The notes beneath the pieces are model-generated. The model saw nothing but the letters and a program-made list of their open reading frames with translations. It ran no database searches and had not been told where the DNA came from. A stretch of DNA of 64,000 nt from Heterocephalus glaber. Lineage: Eukaryota; Chordata; Mammalia; Rodentia; Bathyergidae. The stretch is from NCBI RefSeq assembly GCF_000247695.1, contig NW_004624734.1, forward strand, positions 8,718,956 through 8,782,955, in the 5' to 3' direction. Made by a program: the position numbers and the translations under genes. Numbering within the stretch: the first letter of the stretch is position 1; every line of letters begins with the position of its first letter. Positions 11,371 to 22,565 of this stretch are shown here, one piece after another.

Positions 11371-11540
11371 GTATAAAAGATGCCAGGAGGGATGCACATA
11401 CCTGTAATCCCAGTATTCAGGAGGCTGAGGCAGGAGGACCGTGAGTTCAAGGCCAGCCTGGGACACAGAGCAAGTTGAAGGCTATCCTGGACTAGAGAGA
11501 GACCTTGTTCCCTCACCATCAAAAACAAATAACAAAAACA
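11371..11540 (+). repeat. B1-type SINE (quasi-dimer)
   Basis: acctgtaatcccagtattca, ggaggctgaggcaggaggac, gttcaaggccagcctggg, then a second arm ggctatcctggac and an A-rich tail. Confidence 0.9.
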
Positions 11541-11600
11541 CCAAAAACAGTATAGAAAGAATCACATTTCAAATTCTTATAATTAAATAACAAACATGTT

Positions 11601-11606
11601 TTTATT
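11601..11606 (-). terminator. NDUFB1: NDUFB1 polyadenylation signal AATAAA
   Basis: Minus-strand AATAAA, 48 bp past the TAG stop at 11654. This gives a very short 3'UTR, in keeping with this small gene. Cleavage is expected about 15-25 bp further left. Confidence 0.75.
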
Positions 11607-11653
11607 TCTCCCATAACTTTTAAAACATGAATATTCTGTAATTTAGCCACAGT

Positions 11654-11690
11654 CTACTTCCAGGTAACTTCTTCATTGGGCCTCAATTCC
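11654..11690 (-). CDS. NDUFB1: NDUFB1 last coding exon (end of residue 47 to 58, stop TAG)
   Basis: Acceptor gcatag|GGAATTGAGG; reads [16 protein letters not shown]. Human has ELQPSEEVTWK here. Too short to stand out as an open frame; found by homology to the known C-terminus. Confidence 0.93.
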
Positions 11691-12995
11691 CTATGCAGAA
11701 AGAAAGAAGGAAAGGAAAAACTGTAAATAAAACTGCTATGAGGTGGTCAGAAGAATATTTTATAGTCTATTAATATGACCCATTAAAAACTTTATATTAT
11801 GGACCGGGGATTTAGCTCAGTGGTTTCGCCGCCTGCTGTGCAAGCACAAGGACCCGAGTTCGACCCCCAGTACCAAAAAAAAAAAAAAAAAAACCTTTAT
11901 ATTAGATTCATCCTATTCTCTCATGACTTTAAACTCTTACCATAGCTTCAGTTTTCCACATTAAAGACCTACAATTTCTTAGTACATATAACAGCTATTA
12001 TTCTTTCAATGAGTTTATTCATGTTTTCTATATCCTTTTTACCTCACTGTGTCTTTTTAAAAATCCTTGACTTATAAACCACCTCTATAAGTACCTGTGG
12101 AAGCTACTCACTCCTCTTTTTTCCTTTTTGTTTTTGTTTCTGTTTTTTTGAGACAGGGTCTTGCTATATAGTTCAGCTTGGTCTTGAACTCACTATGTAG
12201 CCCAAACTGACCTTGAACTTGTGGCAATCCTCCTGCCTCAGCTTCCCCAGTGCTGGGATTACAGGCGTGTGCTATCACACCCAGCTACAGCCCTCTTGTA
12301 TGCTGAGCTTCTTCCAATCCAGACAGGAGTACATCCACTGGCACATACTCTCTCTGCTAACCATAACCCTCTGCTGCCAGAGGAGCCATCTCTAAAGATA
12401 CAATGGAACCAGGAAGCTTCCAGCTACAATCACTGAAGCCCTGTATTTAAAGCTCTGAGGTAATGTTGTTGAAAACACAGCACTAGATCACTTTTTATTT
12501 GACTTGCATCATGGCTTATGTAAGACATTATATGTGAATCCTTTATACAGGACAAGATTTGATTAACTGGTTTAAAACTTTGTTTCTATGTTAAAAGGTA
12601 CTCTGAATTTCAAAAAATGAGATGTTCAAAGATCTACAATAGACTGTTTATAAACCGAAGACTGTTTACATCCAAAGGTAATCATATAATCTTATCAAAG
12701 AAGTGAATAACAAGCCTAAAAAACAGTATCACTTGAATCCAATTCTTCAGGGGAGAGAAATTACCCCCTCTGTTTATCTTTGGTGCATATAGTATTAAGA
12801 AGAATATTCAAGTTGGCCAATAGCTGTTTTTAAAGAAAAAAATGTGTGAACTAACCTTTTAAATAGCATACTCTTGTTCCGGAAGGCAGTTAGCTTTTCA
12901 TCGTTCCTTCTGTCCATGTACCATCCTAAGACAAATCCCATGGGGACAAGTATATGTACCCAGTGGTCACGCACAATCTGAACTAAGTTCACCAT
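11654..12995 (-). CDS. NDUFB1: NDUFB1 (complex I beta subcomplex subunit 1, MNLL)
   Basis: A small accessory subunit of mitochondrial NADH:ubiquinone oxidoreductase, in the inner-membrane arm; it is not catalytic. Two coding exons (12856-12995 and 11654-11690) join across an AG|G codon to 58 residues, the same length as the human protein. It opens [20 protein letters not shown] and ends [12 protein letters not shown]. One membrane segment is visible at about residues 11-28, followed by the basic [21 protein letters not shown]. The ATG at 12995 is chosen because family homology begins there; five codons upstream stay open but extend past the intron acceptor at 13001-13002. The intron is 1,165 bp. 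The 5'UTR exon lies near 17.5-17.8 kb. Confidence 0.95.
11801..11893 (+). repeat. ID-like SINE in NDUFB1 intron
   Basis: gaccggggatttagctcagt ... gacccgagttcgacccccag with an A17 tail. Imperfect duplication actttatatta / acctttatatta on either side. Confidence 0.95.
12125..12290 (-). repeat. B1-type SINE (quasi-dimer) in NDUFB1 intron
   Basis: gagacagggtcttgctatat, two arms ending ccttgaactt, cctcctgcctcagcttccc, gctgggattacaggcgtgtg. Confidence 0.92.
12856..12995 (-). CDS. NDUFB1: NDUFB1 first coding exon (residues 1-46 and part of 47)
   Basis: The exon begins at 13000 after acceptor gcttttag|CAATAATGG and ends AAAAG|gttagt. The five bases before the ATG are 5'UTR. Confidence 0.95.
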
Positions 12996-13255
12996 TATTG
13001 CTAAAAGCAAAACAAAAAGATTTATAAATCAGAAATATACATATAATTGCCTATATAATATCTTCTAAATTGCATCTGCAATGGAAAGATAGCTGTGGAT
13101 GTGAAACATCTTAAAATCAAAATGTGCCTCAAAATCTGCTTGGCATAAGAATGTACAGTAGTACAGTATTAAAAAAAAGAATGTAGTACAGTAATTAAAA
13201 TCTACTTGATGACTATTAGGTGACAATGGTCAGTTTACACTTCAAGAGAAAATTT

Positions 13256-13456
13256 TAAAATACAAAAAATAAAAAATAAAATTAAACTGCAGTAAAACCT
13301 ATTTATTAAATTTTATTAAATTTATTTTTATTTAAATATAAATTATACATAAAAATTTACATAAATATCTATAAATAAAAATTTAAACATAAATTTATTT
13401 TAAAATATAAATTTTAATATAAATTTATTAAATTTATTTATTAAATTTTATTTTTG
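13256..13456. repeat. AT-rich low-complexity tract
   Basis: Nearly 200 bp of A and T built from variants of aatttatt and taaattt, with partial self-complementarity. A degenerate simple repeat. Confidence 0.85.
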
Positions 13457-13520
13457 AATTCACCAGTGACTTGATAGAGGGTTGAGTAAGAGATTAAAAG
13501 AATTCTACTTGCAACAAAAC

Positions 13521-13852
13521 CTGACACACCAGGTCCTCAACATTATTTGATGGAATGTATGCTGGGATACCTATTACATGTAGGTTTTTCCAGAAGATAT
13601 AACATCAACACATTTATTGAGATTCAGGATCTAGAACTGTGTGCCTGTAAACAGCCGTGACAAAACTGTTGATTAACAAAGTTCAACTCTACAACATTTC
13701 CAATTTTAGCTCCTTAAAATAAAATCGGGCTGGGCGTGGTGGTACAAGCCTGTAGTCCTAGCAGTTGGGAGGCTGAGTCAGAGGCCAGCCTATGCTACAA
13801 ATCAGTTTAAGGGCAGTCTGAGCTACAAAGAAAGACTTTATTTTTTAAAAAA
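13521..13852 (+). repeat. Inverted-duplication arm A: unclassified ~205 bp joined to a B1
   Basis: 13521-13725 is an unclassified segment and 13727-13852 a B1 (ggctgggcgtggtggtac ...). The whole unit recurs in opposite orientation at 24640-25080. Pairing the unclassified part by eye gives about 18 mismatches in 200 bp. Direct repeats ctacttgca (13505) and ctacctgta (13853) might be a decayed target duplication. Confidence 0.8.
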
Positions 13853-14047
13853 CTACCTGTAAAGATGATTATTTCATGGTCCTAATACTGATTTAGAACT
13901 TTTACATGTATAAAATAGTGTCACAATAGATCTGAATCTCAATTAATTGACCCTATGAAAGATAGGCTATCATATATTTCTACATATAGCATGAAATAAC
14001 TATTATCAAATAATACAAATATCAAATATTATACAAATAAGGACGCA

Positions 14048-14145
14048 CCTTAACTCAAATAGCTGTTTAGTGGAGGCCTGGAATTCAAATTCAGGTTCAC
14101 TCCAAATGTCTGCCCCTTATCATTCCACACTGCCTCTTTTAAGAG
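14048..14145 (+). repeat. MIR element, 3' part
   Basis: acttaactcaaatagctgtttagtgg-type text, then cctggaattcaaattcagg and cattccacactgcct. Degenerate MIR order. Confidence 0.55.
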
Positions 14146-15039
14146 CCTCTCCATGAATTTATATTTTTGGTACATAAGAGCTTTTACATTTCTGAGTTTT
14201 CAAAAGTCAGAAGAGGAGAACTAGTTATCATGATGTGAAAAATAACAAATGCACACTAATTCAATAAAAACATATTTAAACCATCATCAGTAAAAGTTTG
14301 TACATATAGATGAAATAAAAACACACTTGAAAGAAAAAAAAAGAAAGAAGACAAGAAAAAAATGTATGTAATTCAGTGTGGACAATGTATCTAAAGGTAT
14401 GCCTTGACTGTAACAATTGTCTTACATGTTTTATATGTTCTTTGGCCTATTAGTCTGGTTTTCAATCTACATACATGATAATTCACTTTATAAGTTCTTA
14501 TAAGATAAATAAATGAATCTGATGGTGCAAAAATAAAAGAGGGGATGGAGGGGAGAGAAAGAAGACAATTGAAATGTGTTATGTACATGTGCCAATCCCC
14601 TACTGTGAAGTAATCATTATGTACTGCAAACATATAGTAATAAAAGTGAAAAAGCACACACATTCACGTGCATGTGAATAAATCACACACCATGGCTGAG
14701 AAGACACATGACAACACCCTAGTAGAAGCAATATCTTACTGCCAACTAAAGTGCTTAGCACTAATCTAAGCTAGGAATATGTAGACTAAATTCACACCTT
14801 TCCTTCTGACCTAGTCCACATACTTACACAATTCTAATTATTTCTCAAGCTTTTATTAAATACCTATTATCCAAAGTCACTGCCCATGATGCTAATTTGC
14901 ACAGTGTAGTTCATAAATAACATGTAATACTACATACAGCAGGTTCTAGTCTATGCCACCGATCTAGAAAACTAGGATCTAAGTACATGATGAGACATTT
15001 AAATGTACAATTTAAAAGTTTGAAATTTTAGTCTGGTGT

Positions 15040-15190
15040 CTACAGCTAGAGTTCTGAACCTTGATAACATCACCATCGCCCAGGGAGCCCTCTCAAAATA
15101 AGGATTCTTTTGGCCTTACTTCCAGGGTGAGGCCTGGACAAATCTATACTTGAAAGAATTCCCCAGCTGATTTTGATGCAAATGCTTCTT
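15040..15190 (+). mobile_element. MER5A-like non-autonomous hAT element
   Basis: gagttctgaaccttgataac, catcgcccagggagccct, then ccagctgattttgatgcaaa follow the MER5A order of a Charlie-type hAT relic. The ends are too worn to define terminal repeats. Confidence 0.6.
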
Positions 15191-15861
15191 GGGGGTACAA
15201 TCCTAAAGTCAATCAACCTTCCTTTATTTCCTTGAAGATGATGGTTCTCTTAGCACTGTGCCTTCAGTTAAGGGACATAATATTGAGATCTTAGAAGATA
15301 CTATAACTTTAAAAGCACTAAACAATATATCTGTTCATGTGGCCTGTGTTCAAATTCAAGAACTCAGTGGTTATCTAGTCTGCTTCCTGTCTTTATTAGC
15401 TCCTAACAGGTGTCATTACCACCCTGAGCAGCACAGCTTTTACATATCATTTTGTATTTAACCAGCAAATAAGAGTTTTAAAAGAGCCCATGGCCATCTG
15501 TGAGATATGAGCATCCCTGGCATTCTTTCAACAGAGCCAGAAGCTAAGGACTGGGTTGGTCTGGCTCTACTCTGAAGGGATGAGAGGAGACGAAATGGTC
15601 CTTGCTTCAAGTAGACTACACAGACTTCAGAATTAAACACTGGGACTGAAACACAAAAGGATTCTGCACACTCAGAATCCAGAACTGGAGTCAATCACCA
15701 TGAAAGAACATCCCCAAAGTAAACAACAAATCTTAGTCCCAGAGGCGTTTCATATTATGATACAACCTATATCCACTGGACTATGGAAGCAGCCCACTCT
15801 ACATCATTTATCCTGTATGTTTTCCAGGAAGGACAGAGATGTATTTTCATAAAAAGTGAAC

Positions 15862-16016
15862 TAGACTGGGAGGCTAAGGCAAGGGGATGGTAAATTCAAG
15901 TCCAGTCTGGGCAACTTAGTGACTCAGAACCTGTCTCAAAGATAATTTTTTTAAAGGGCTGGGGATGTAGCTCAGAATGAAGGCTGAGATCAATCCTCAG
16001 TACTGGAGGGGAAAAA
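15862..16016 (+). repeat. B1 + ID-like composite SINE
   Basis: actgggaggctaaggcaagg, gtctgggcaacttagtgac, then ggctggggatgtagctcaga and aatcctcagtactgg with an A-tail. Confidence 0.85.
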
Positions 16017-16378
16017 AAAGCAAATAGGAGGTGGGGGATAGGGGACAGTGTGGATGGGCCCTTGGTCATGGGCAGGGACTCTAAGAGAGATTTATCTCAT
16101 AGGCAAAGGCAAGACTAGGGCATGATCCAGTGAGGCAGGCCCAGGTTTGGGATGAGTAGATCGTTAGCAGGAGGAAAAAAGGGCCAATTGGTTTGGGGAA
16201 TGGCAACCCTGTGAGTGTGCTGTATGTATTTTTAGTGTCTTTATAGGACCTGTAAGAAAACTTTGCTTTTACTTCAGAATCATAAGCAGCTATGGAATTC
16301 CTTAAACACGAACTGGGTTTTATCTTTTGGACTTCAGCAGTCATTACTCAATCATCTTTTTCTAAATTCTATGTTTTG

Positions 16379-16462
16379 GGCGGAGGGGATGAGACGTGCT
16401 GGAGACTGAACCCACAGCTTCCGAAAAGCACAGATTATACCACTGAACTATACCCCCAGGCT
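16379..16462 (-). repeat. Degenerate tRNA-like SINE fragment
   Basis: Antisense: ggagactgaacccacagctt, cactgaactatacccccagg. Older than the common ID-like copies. Confidence 0.6.
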
Positions 16463-16593
16463 TGGTCATGTATCTTTTAATACTAAAATGATCCAGATTT
16501 TTGGGTCCTCCTCTAGCAAGACCTGAATCATACAGCACTGCACTTTTTACTTTTCATAATCATCAATTCATCTAAATCTCATAAGAGCATTAT

Positions 16594-16702
16594 GTGGCCA
16601 GGCATGGTGGCGCACACCTATGATTCCAGCACTCGGGAGGCTGAGGCAAGAGGACTGCTGTGAGTTCAAAGCCAGCCTGGGCTACACAGTGAGTTCAAAG
16701 GC
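16594..16702 (+). repeat. B1-type SINE
   Basis: ggccaggcatggtggcgcac, tccagcactcgggaggctga, aagccagcctgggctacaca. Ends without a clear tail. Confidence 0.92.
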
Positions 16703-17043
16703 TAAGGACATAACCAGGGACAACAGTGGTAGTAAGGGATAGAGTTTGATTGGTACAGTACCCCTGCAGTTTGCTCCTTGGCCCAAGCTCTTTTGTTATA
16801 CATTACTGTTTCTCCAGTGTAAAGGTAAACATTTATATTAACTTTATTTTCTTCTTCTTTTTCCTAATATTACTTTTTCTTCAATCCAATTATCTTTCCC
16901 TTAACTTCTAAAAAATCCTGTATCTGGAGCATAGTTTTGTAAATCACTCTGAATTTATGTGGGAAACGTACAGATATTTAGACATTTTAAGCTAACTGCC
17001 CCCCACAGCAGCACTTTATATGTACTGCTTTAAAAGTATGCAC

Positions 17044-17177
17044 TTGGCCGCCCACACCGGTAATCCTGGCTACTCTGGAGCTAGGTCAGAAGATCTCAAG
17101 TCTGAAGCCCCAACTGAGTACTTGCCTAGCAAGTGCGAGGGTTCGACCCCAGTAACTAAAAAAAAAAAAAAAAAAAG
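17044..17177 (+). repeat. Divergent composite SINE with A17 tail
   Basis: cacaccggtaatcctggcta, then cttgcctagcaagtgcgagg and gttcgaccccagtaac before the A-run. The head differs from the B1s nearby and may be a distinct lineage-specific SINE. Confidence 0.65.
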
Positions 17178-17487
17178 TTATCCATTAACCTATAAAAACT
17201 GTACTACATGCATAGAAGAATCTACTCCTGCACTCTTAATGCCATATACACCCTGGAAACCAAACACAAGTTTGTTAGGTTTTTTAAAAGCAAACTGGCA
17301 AGTGCATGGTTTGTGGAACAGTCGACGCAAGAGGATCTGATATAGTCAGGTCAAAGAGAAGACAGATCGCAGAGATGTGGACAAATGTGGACGGTCCCGG
17401 AGAAGCAGACCCTTCCCTGCTTCTGGCTAGGCATGGGATCTAGGCTGGTCTCCTCTCCATTTCGGTCGAGGCTGGCCTTCGGCTCAC

Positions 17488-17770
17488 CTGTAAAACCGTT
17501 TTCCAATTATGATGGCTTCGAAATACCCTTCCCAAAAGCCTCCAGACAGGAAACGTAACTCAGCCGTCCACTCCAAGACAAACGTATTTCTTTTCCCCTC
17601 ACCTTCTCTTGGGAGCCCCAGACCACCACACCACACGCGCACATCACTGCCGAAGGCTTTCCCAGAACTCTTCCCGCCTGCACGACCGCAATCAGAGCCG
17701 CCGAGGCCTGCCAGAGACCCCTGACCCACCTTCAGACTGGGTGCCAACAATGACCCCACCACCAAGGGCA
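17488..17770 (-). other. NDUFB1: NDUFB1 5'UTR exon (putative)
   Basis: CpG-rich sequence leading left into the NDUFB1 intron. Two good minus-strand donors are visible: TTTTACAG|gtgagc ending at 17488 and CTGAAG|gtgggt ending at 17730. Either could splice to the acceptor at 13001. An open frame across this region would not join the MVNL start in frame, so the exon is taken as untranslated. The transcription start is not defined. Confidence 0.5.
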
Positions 17771-18560
17771 GCTTCGATCTCAGCCACCCCCACTGGCGGA
17801 AGCAGCGACCTCGGGATCTGCCAAATGCGGAGCCCGCACAGGGGGAGACGCGGCGGCGGAAACATCTTTTCTTCTTTCTTCAAATTTTTACTCTTTCCAT
17901 TTAAAAACTTCAAACATTATTGATAATTTCTCTATACATCTGCGGCCCAAGGTGAAAAGTCTTGTTGGTGAAAGCGCTTTCGTCTTCCTGTTGTTTGGTC
18001 CGCACCCCCCTGAACTGGTATCGCCCGGGTCGTCCCCTCCTCTGCCGCTCGCCTGCAGGTTCAAAATGGCGGTCACCACTGAGGGGTGTTTTCATGCCCG
18101 TGGTCAGTGGTGCTGAGCGAGTATCAGCGTTTCTCCTCCTTGAGCCTGGATTCAGCTGGGGGTTGGGAAGGGCAGTGGACGGCGTTGGGGGAAGCCTCAC
18201 GAGGCAAGTGAGGGCGAGAGAAGGGAGTGAGCCTTCGGATGGGGGAGGGGGCGTCCTCGGCCCTAGGGGACAGCCGGCCTCCGACCCAGTCTCCCGGGAG
18301 AAGTGCTCCTGCGGTTCCGGTTGCGACTGTCCTGGAAGTTCCTCGCGAGTGAAAGAGAAGTGACTTCTTGGGTGGAATACTCCCGGGTTGTTTGTGACAG
18401 TCCGTACTCTTCACTCCTGCGCTCGCTCTCCTTCCCTCCTTTCCGTAGCTTCACTCTCGCGCCGGGGGGCTCCTCCGCCGTGGGCTCTGATCCTTCGCCT
18501 CATGGCTCCGCCTTCTGGGGCTCAGCCACCGCGAGGCTGCTAAGCACTGGGCACAAAGTA
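17530..18560. promoter_or_regulatory. CpG island, probable divergent NDUFB1 / CPSF2 promoter
   Basis: About 1 kb rich in CpG lying between the head of NDUFB1 (leftward) and CPSF2 (rightward). A YY1-type motif AAAATGGCGGT sits on the plus strand at 18063-18073, the orientation usual just downstream of a start site, so CPSF2 transcription probably begins a little before it. No TATA box. The untranslated CPSF2 first exon must be here, but its donor cannot be picked with confidence. Confidence 0.75.
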
Positions 18561-19465
18561 GGCGTCCAGTTAGCTCATTGACTCCGAGGACCGTTCAGAT
18601 GATAGTACCGCGCCTTAATAGAATTGTCTTCATCGCTCTCCAGCGCTTTCAGTACCACTGCAGTTTCCCACAATCTCATTCTTTTCGGCTTTGTACTTTT
18701 GTACATTCTCTTCAGAAAACAGAAGATCAGACTAGCTCTAACTTCTGTAAGTCTTTGACCTGCGAACCGGAGCCATCAGTTTTGCTCATCCCCGAATCTT
18801 TTAATTTTACTCCCTTTTGATCCTTTAAGGAAGTGCTGCTCTTCCTGAGCGACCCGGAAGAGACTTGCCCTTCAATAAGCTCTAGGTCTAACCCAGTCTC
18901 CTTCCTTTCCTTTGTATTTTGCACACTTCTCTTTGTCATCATCAACATGCATGCTCAATATTGACAGAGCAAGTAACCTAACCGATACATACTGTTTGTG
19001 ATGGAGTAGTATTTATTGGTCAGACTCTTCTCTGCAGGGATTTATGATATAGTGAGGGTTCACTCTTAAAGCACATATACATTTCTGTTGCTTTGAGCAC
19101 TGGGCAAGAGGGAGGTCGAGATCAGTTTGTGAATGATCTTGATTTCCAACCAAGGAGTTGAGGTTTTTATTCAGTAGTTAGCAGGAAGCCAGTGGATATG
19201 TCGTGCAAAGATTGAGTATGAGAACATTTGTCTCTCAAGATGTTCTTGTTAATATTTGTGTTAATAGCATCAGTTTGGAACAGGAAAACTAGAGGAAATT
19301 TGCAAAAATTCAGGTAAGGCGATGAACACCTCCATTGAAGTAGGCCAATGAAGAACGTTAGACTAAATGCCAAATGGAGTTTAACTACTGGCTGCCACTT
19401 TCTTGGTAAGAGGATGACTAGTTTTCTGTCTGAAAGACTACCTGGTTGATAACATTAAAATCCAA

Positions 19466-19662
19466 TTTGGGCGCTGAGTGTGGTGGCATATGCCTGCAGT
19501 CTCAGCTATGGTCTTCGGAAAGCTGAGCAGAAGAATCACAAGATCAAGGCCAGCCTGGGCAACTTGGTATGACCCTGTCTCAAAATAAAAGGCCTAGGGA
19601 TGTAATTCAGTGCCCCCTGGGGTCACACAACAAATCCATTCTGAGTCATGGACAAAAAAAAA
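19466..19662 (+). repeat. B1 + ID-like composite SINE
   Basis: gctgagtgtggtggcatatg, ggccagcctgggcaacttgg, tgtctcaaaataaaaggcct, then a worn ID-like part and A10 tail. Confidence 0.85.
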
Positions 19663-19734
19663 AGCTGATGTTGCCAACCTGCTCTTTATATAAGTGGCAA
19701 GCACAATGCTCCACAGTCTAAAGCCTTGATTTTG

Positions 19735-19935
19735 GAGTTCAGACCTGTGCTGTTACAGTAACCACCAGCCACGTGGGATATTGAGCACTTGAAATGTGGT
19801 TAGTTTGAATGGAGATGTGCTGAATACTAAGTACACACTGGATTTTGAAGACTTGGTACAAAAAACAATGTAAAATATCTCAGTTTGTTGAAATGATAAC
19901 ATTTGGTTATAAAATACTAAAACTTCATCTGCTTT
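19735..19935. repeat. MER-type DNA-element relic
   Basis: agtaaccaccagccacgtgg, attgagcacttgaaatgtgg, ttagtttgaatggagatgtg: a text shared by a common mammalian non-autonomous DNA transposon family. The exact name is not assigned. Confidence 0.5.
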
Positions 19936-20021
19936 TACTTTTCAATATGGCTATGAAAAAGTTAAGAATTATATGTGGCATACATTGTATTTCTATTGAC
20001 AAAACTAGTCTGGGTCTAGAC

Positions 20022-20093
20022 CAGTGGTGACAAACCTATGTCCAAAGTGGGCTGTGTGTATCGTTGAAAGCGCTAAAAGGTTCACCATCGCTG
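20022..20093. mobile_element. 72-bp hAT-type miniature inverted-repeat element
   Basis: Left end CAGTGGTGACAAACCTATG. The right end reverse-complements to CAGCGATGGTGAACCTTTT, an imperfect terminal inverted repeat with the CAG...CTG ends of hAT elements. The flanking 8-mers gtctagac (20014-20021) and gcctagac (20094-20101) match at 7 of 8, the hAT target size. No coding capacity. Confidence 0.75.
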
Positions 20094-20915
20094 GCCTAGA
20101 CTCATGATGGAGGAATTAGTAAGGAGGTGGGATTTGAACTGGGGCCTGAGAGCATGATGACCTGTGATGGCAGGGCACAGCTCGGCCTGCTCCGTGGCCA
20201 GTGAAGCCATTGAGCTGTTTTGGGCTTTGTTTTGCCCTCAGGCAGTAAGAGGCCTGCAAAGATTTCTGAGCAAAAAGTAATGTGCGTAGGGCTATTTTTG
20301 AAGATTAATTCAGCAGGAGTGCTGAGATTGATGGGAAGGAAGGAAAAACTGGAGGCAGAGAAATGAAGAGATCCAAAGGTAAGAGAACAAGACCTTATAT
20401 TAAGTAAGGTGCTGGTAGTAGGACTAAAAAGGGATGATATATGTACAAGCTTTACTGAGGGAAAAATAATCTGAAATTGGCAATGAATTGTTAAAGAAAT
20501 GGTAAAGGGAGAGCAATGAAACAGAATTTCAAGTCTTGGTTACTTAGATATTGACTACTGATATTGTAGAATTATAAAGTATATTTGAGGCTAATGGAAT
20601 TTAGCCCCAAAATGGAACCAGCAAAGGTGAGAGGAGGAGGCAGTCTGCTAAAATACTCCCTTTTTAAAAAATCTCCCTACTTTCTGTTACTGTGCAGTCA
20701 TACATATCAGCTCATTTTCCTAAACATCTTTCTACTTGTTAATGAATCTTGACATCTTTCTCTATTGTCTGTTGAACTAGGGCTAAAGATTCCAAGGCCG
20801 TTCCTATGTGGCCCCTTTGTGTTCGGTAGACGCCCCCTTCCACCCCCCCATGTTTTGCTTATCTCAATTTTGAGTATTTTCTCTACCCAGGTCCTACAAA
20901 ACCTTAATAATTTTA

Positions 20916-21003
20916 TTTTTTTGTTTTTGGTACCAGGGACTGAACTCAGGACCTGGTGCTCGCGAGCCAGGCATCGGTACCACTGAGCTAAATCCTCAGC
21001 CCC
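20916..21003 (-). repeat. ID-like SINE
   Basis: Antisense body ggtaccagggactgaactca ... ccactgagctaaatcctcag. Perfect 17-bp target duplication aaaccttaataatttta at 20899-20915 and 21004-21020. Confidence 0.96.
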
Positions 21004-21399
21004 AAACCTTAATAATTTTAGTTCCTAACTTGTGAGTTTCTATTATTGAGAATTTGGAAAAATCTTGTTTCCTGAACTGTATATTCAAACTCCTGATCAT
21101 AACCAACTTGGCTCTTTATTACTTACTTTCTGACTTTTATTACATTATCCCTGTTTTATGTGAACCTAAGCTTCCTGAAAGTATGTTTCTTTTTTAATGG
21201 ACTATATATTATATTATCTGTTGTTATTCCTTGAAGAAAACAATTATAAATGAAGGATACAATTACACTGCATTCATAAGTCTTTTTTCTTTTAGATTTA
21301 TAAAGAACTCTTCCTCTGAACTTGTGATGTTTCATCATATGTACAACTGAGGTATCAGTAAGTCATGAATGTCTGATAAACATTTAGTTGTTTTTAAAA

Positions 21400-21648
21400 T
21401 AATTTCATTTATTTATTTGTTTGTTTGTTTATTTATTTTGGTGTGGGGATGTGTGGTGGTACAAGTGTTGAACCCAGGGCCTTTGTGCTGACCTACATTC
21501 CCCAGCCCTTTTTTTTTTTTTTTCTTATTTTAAGATAGAGTCTCACTAAGTTGCCAAGTTGCCCAGGCTGAGCTTAAATATACAATCCTCCTGCCTCAGC
21601 CTGCCAAAGTGCTGAGATTACAGGAGTACAACACCATGCCCAGTTTTA
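21400..21648 (-). repeat. B1 + ID-like composite SINE
   Basis: Antisense ID-like part (aacccagggcctttgtgctg ... attccccagccc) after a (TTTG)n/(TTTA)n tail (21403-21440), then a T15 linker and the B1 part to 21646. Confidence 0.85.
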
Positions 21649-21930
21649 AAAAGTTTTAACATGGATTCATTTGGTTGTATCTCCAAGATATTTTGTATTT
21701 TAAATTCACAATCTAAATGGGAAGAAAAGTGGAAGTAAAAGTAGAGCTGAGCGAAAAAAGAAAAAGAATTTTTCTTAGGCCATTATTATAACTGTGGTAC
21801 AGGAAGCTTTTTGGCATGGAGAATTTTTTAGTTCCTCCCCAAAATTGTATTTTTAAACATTTTTCATGAAATAAAGAATGATGTCTTTGTAGTTCTCATA
21901 TCTCAAACAGGAACAGTGTAAGTCACTGTA

Positions 21931-22016
21931 TTTTTTTTTTTTTGTATGGGGATCGAACTCGGGGTCCCTCTGCTTGTGAGGCAGGTGGCGGAACCACTGA
22001 GCTAAATCTCGGGCCC
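21931..22016 (-). repeat. ID-like SINE
   Basis: T13 run, then ggggatcgaactcggggtcc and gaaccactgagctaaatctc. Confidence 0.94.
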
Positions 22017-22187
22017 TATATTTCAAATTTTAACTTACCAACAGTTACTTATTGAGCAGCTACTCTGTGCAGGGCTTATGCTAGTATGCCAGATGGATCA
22101 AGCCTAATCCTGTACTCAAGAGAGCTCTCTCAAGGGAGAGGAAATACAAGTAGTAACTGTTAATGTTGTGTTAAGAGCATTAAGCTC

Positions 22188-22326
22188 CTTATTTTTTGAC
22201 ACAGGATCTTGTTCTGTAGTCCAGGCTGGCATGGAAAGTAGCTCAGGCTGGTCTAAAATTTGGAATCCTCCTGCTGCTGCTTTGTGAGTGCTGGGATTAC
22301 AGGCATGTGCCACCACGCTCAGCTCA
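22188..22326 (-). repeat. B1-type SINE (quasi-dimer)
   Basis: gacacaggatcttgttctgt, two arms with caggctgg, gagtgctgggattacaggca, caccacgctcagct. Confidence 0.9.
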
Positions 22327-22565
22327 TTAAGTTCATTTAATATTAGTTGTGCCTCATTCATTCACGTGAATTAACGTGTATTGACCACCACATGTGTTAG
22401 GCTCTGTGTAGGCTTTGTAATAACACTGACCGATAAGATCATGAAGTCCACATTCTAGTGTAGGAGTCAGGTGAGCAAAAGGACTCAGACAAACCAAGAA
22501 ATAAATAAAAAGCAATTACAGAGACCTCTAAGTATTTTTAAGGAAATAGAATGATACTGCAAAGC

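Larger units (their letters stand above)
7561..11580. other. Intergenic region ATXN3 - NDUFB1
   Basis: No gene recognised. Contents: a MIR (7815-7975), an ancient repeat (8000-8945), two MaLR-like LTRs (9137-9492, 10509-10890), a truncated SINE pair (11128-11289) and a B1 (11371-11540). The stretch 9500-10500 has no recognisable repeat or gene. Confidence 0.75.
13001..17487 (-). other. NDUFB1: NDUFB1 intron 1 (gene-less stretch)
   Basis: No coding exon seen. It holds an AT-rich tract, one arm of the inverted duplication, a MIR, a MER5-like element, SINEs and unassigned sequence. I see nothing recognisable in 14150-15040 or 15200-15860. Confidence 0.75.

Noticed and set aside
12213..12436. 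60-71 residue frames with [12 protein letters not shown] text
   Set aside because: Translation of an antisense B1 SINE.
17484..18454. Open frames across the divergent promoter
   Set aside because: Same CpG-island artefact. The one ending at the NDUFB1 donor would not join the MVNL reading in frame.
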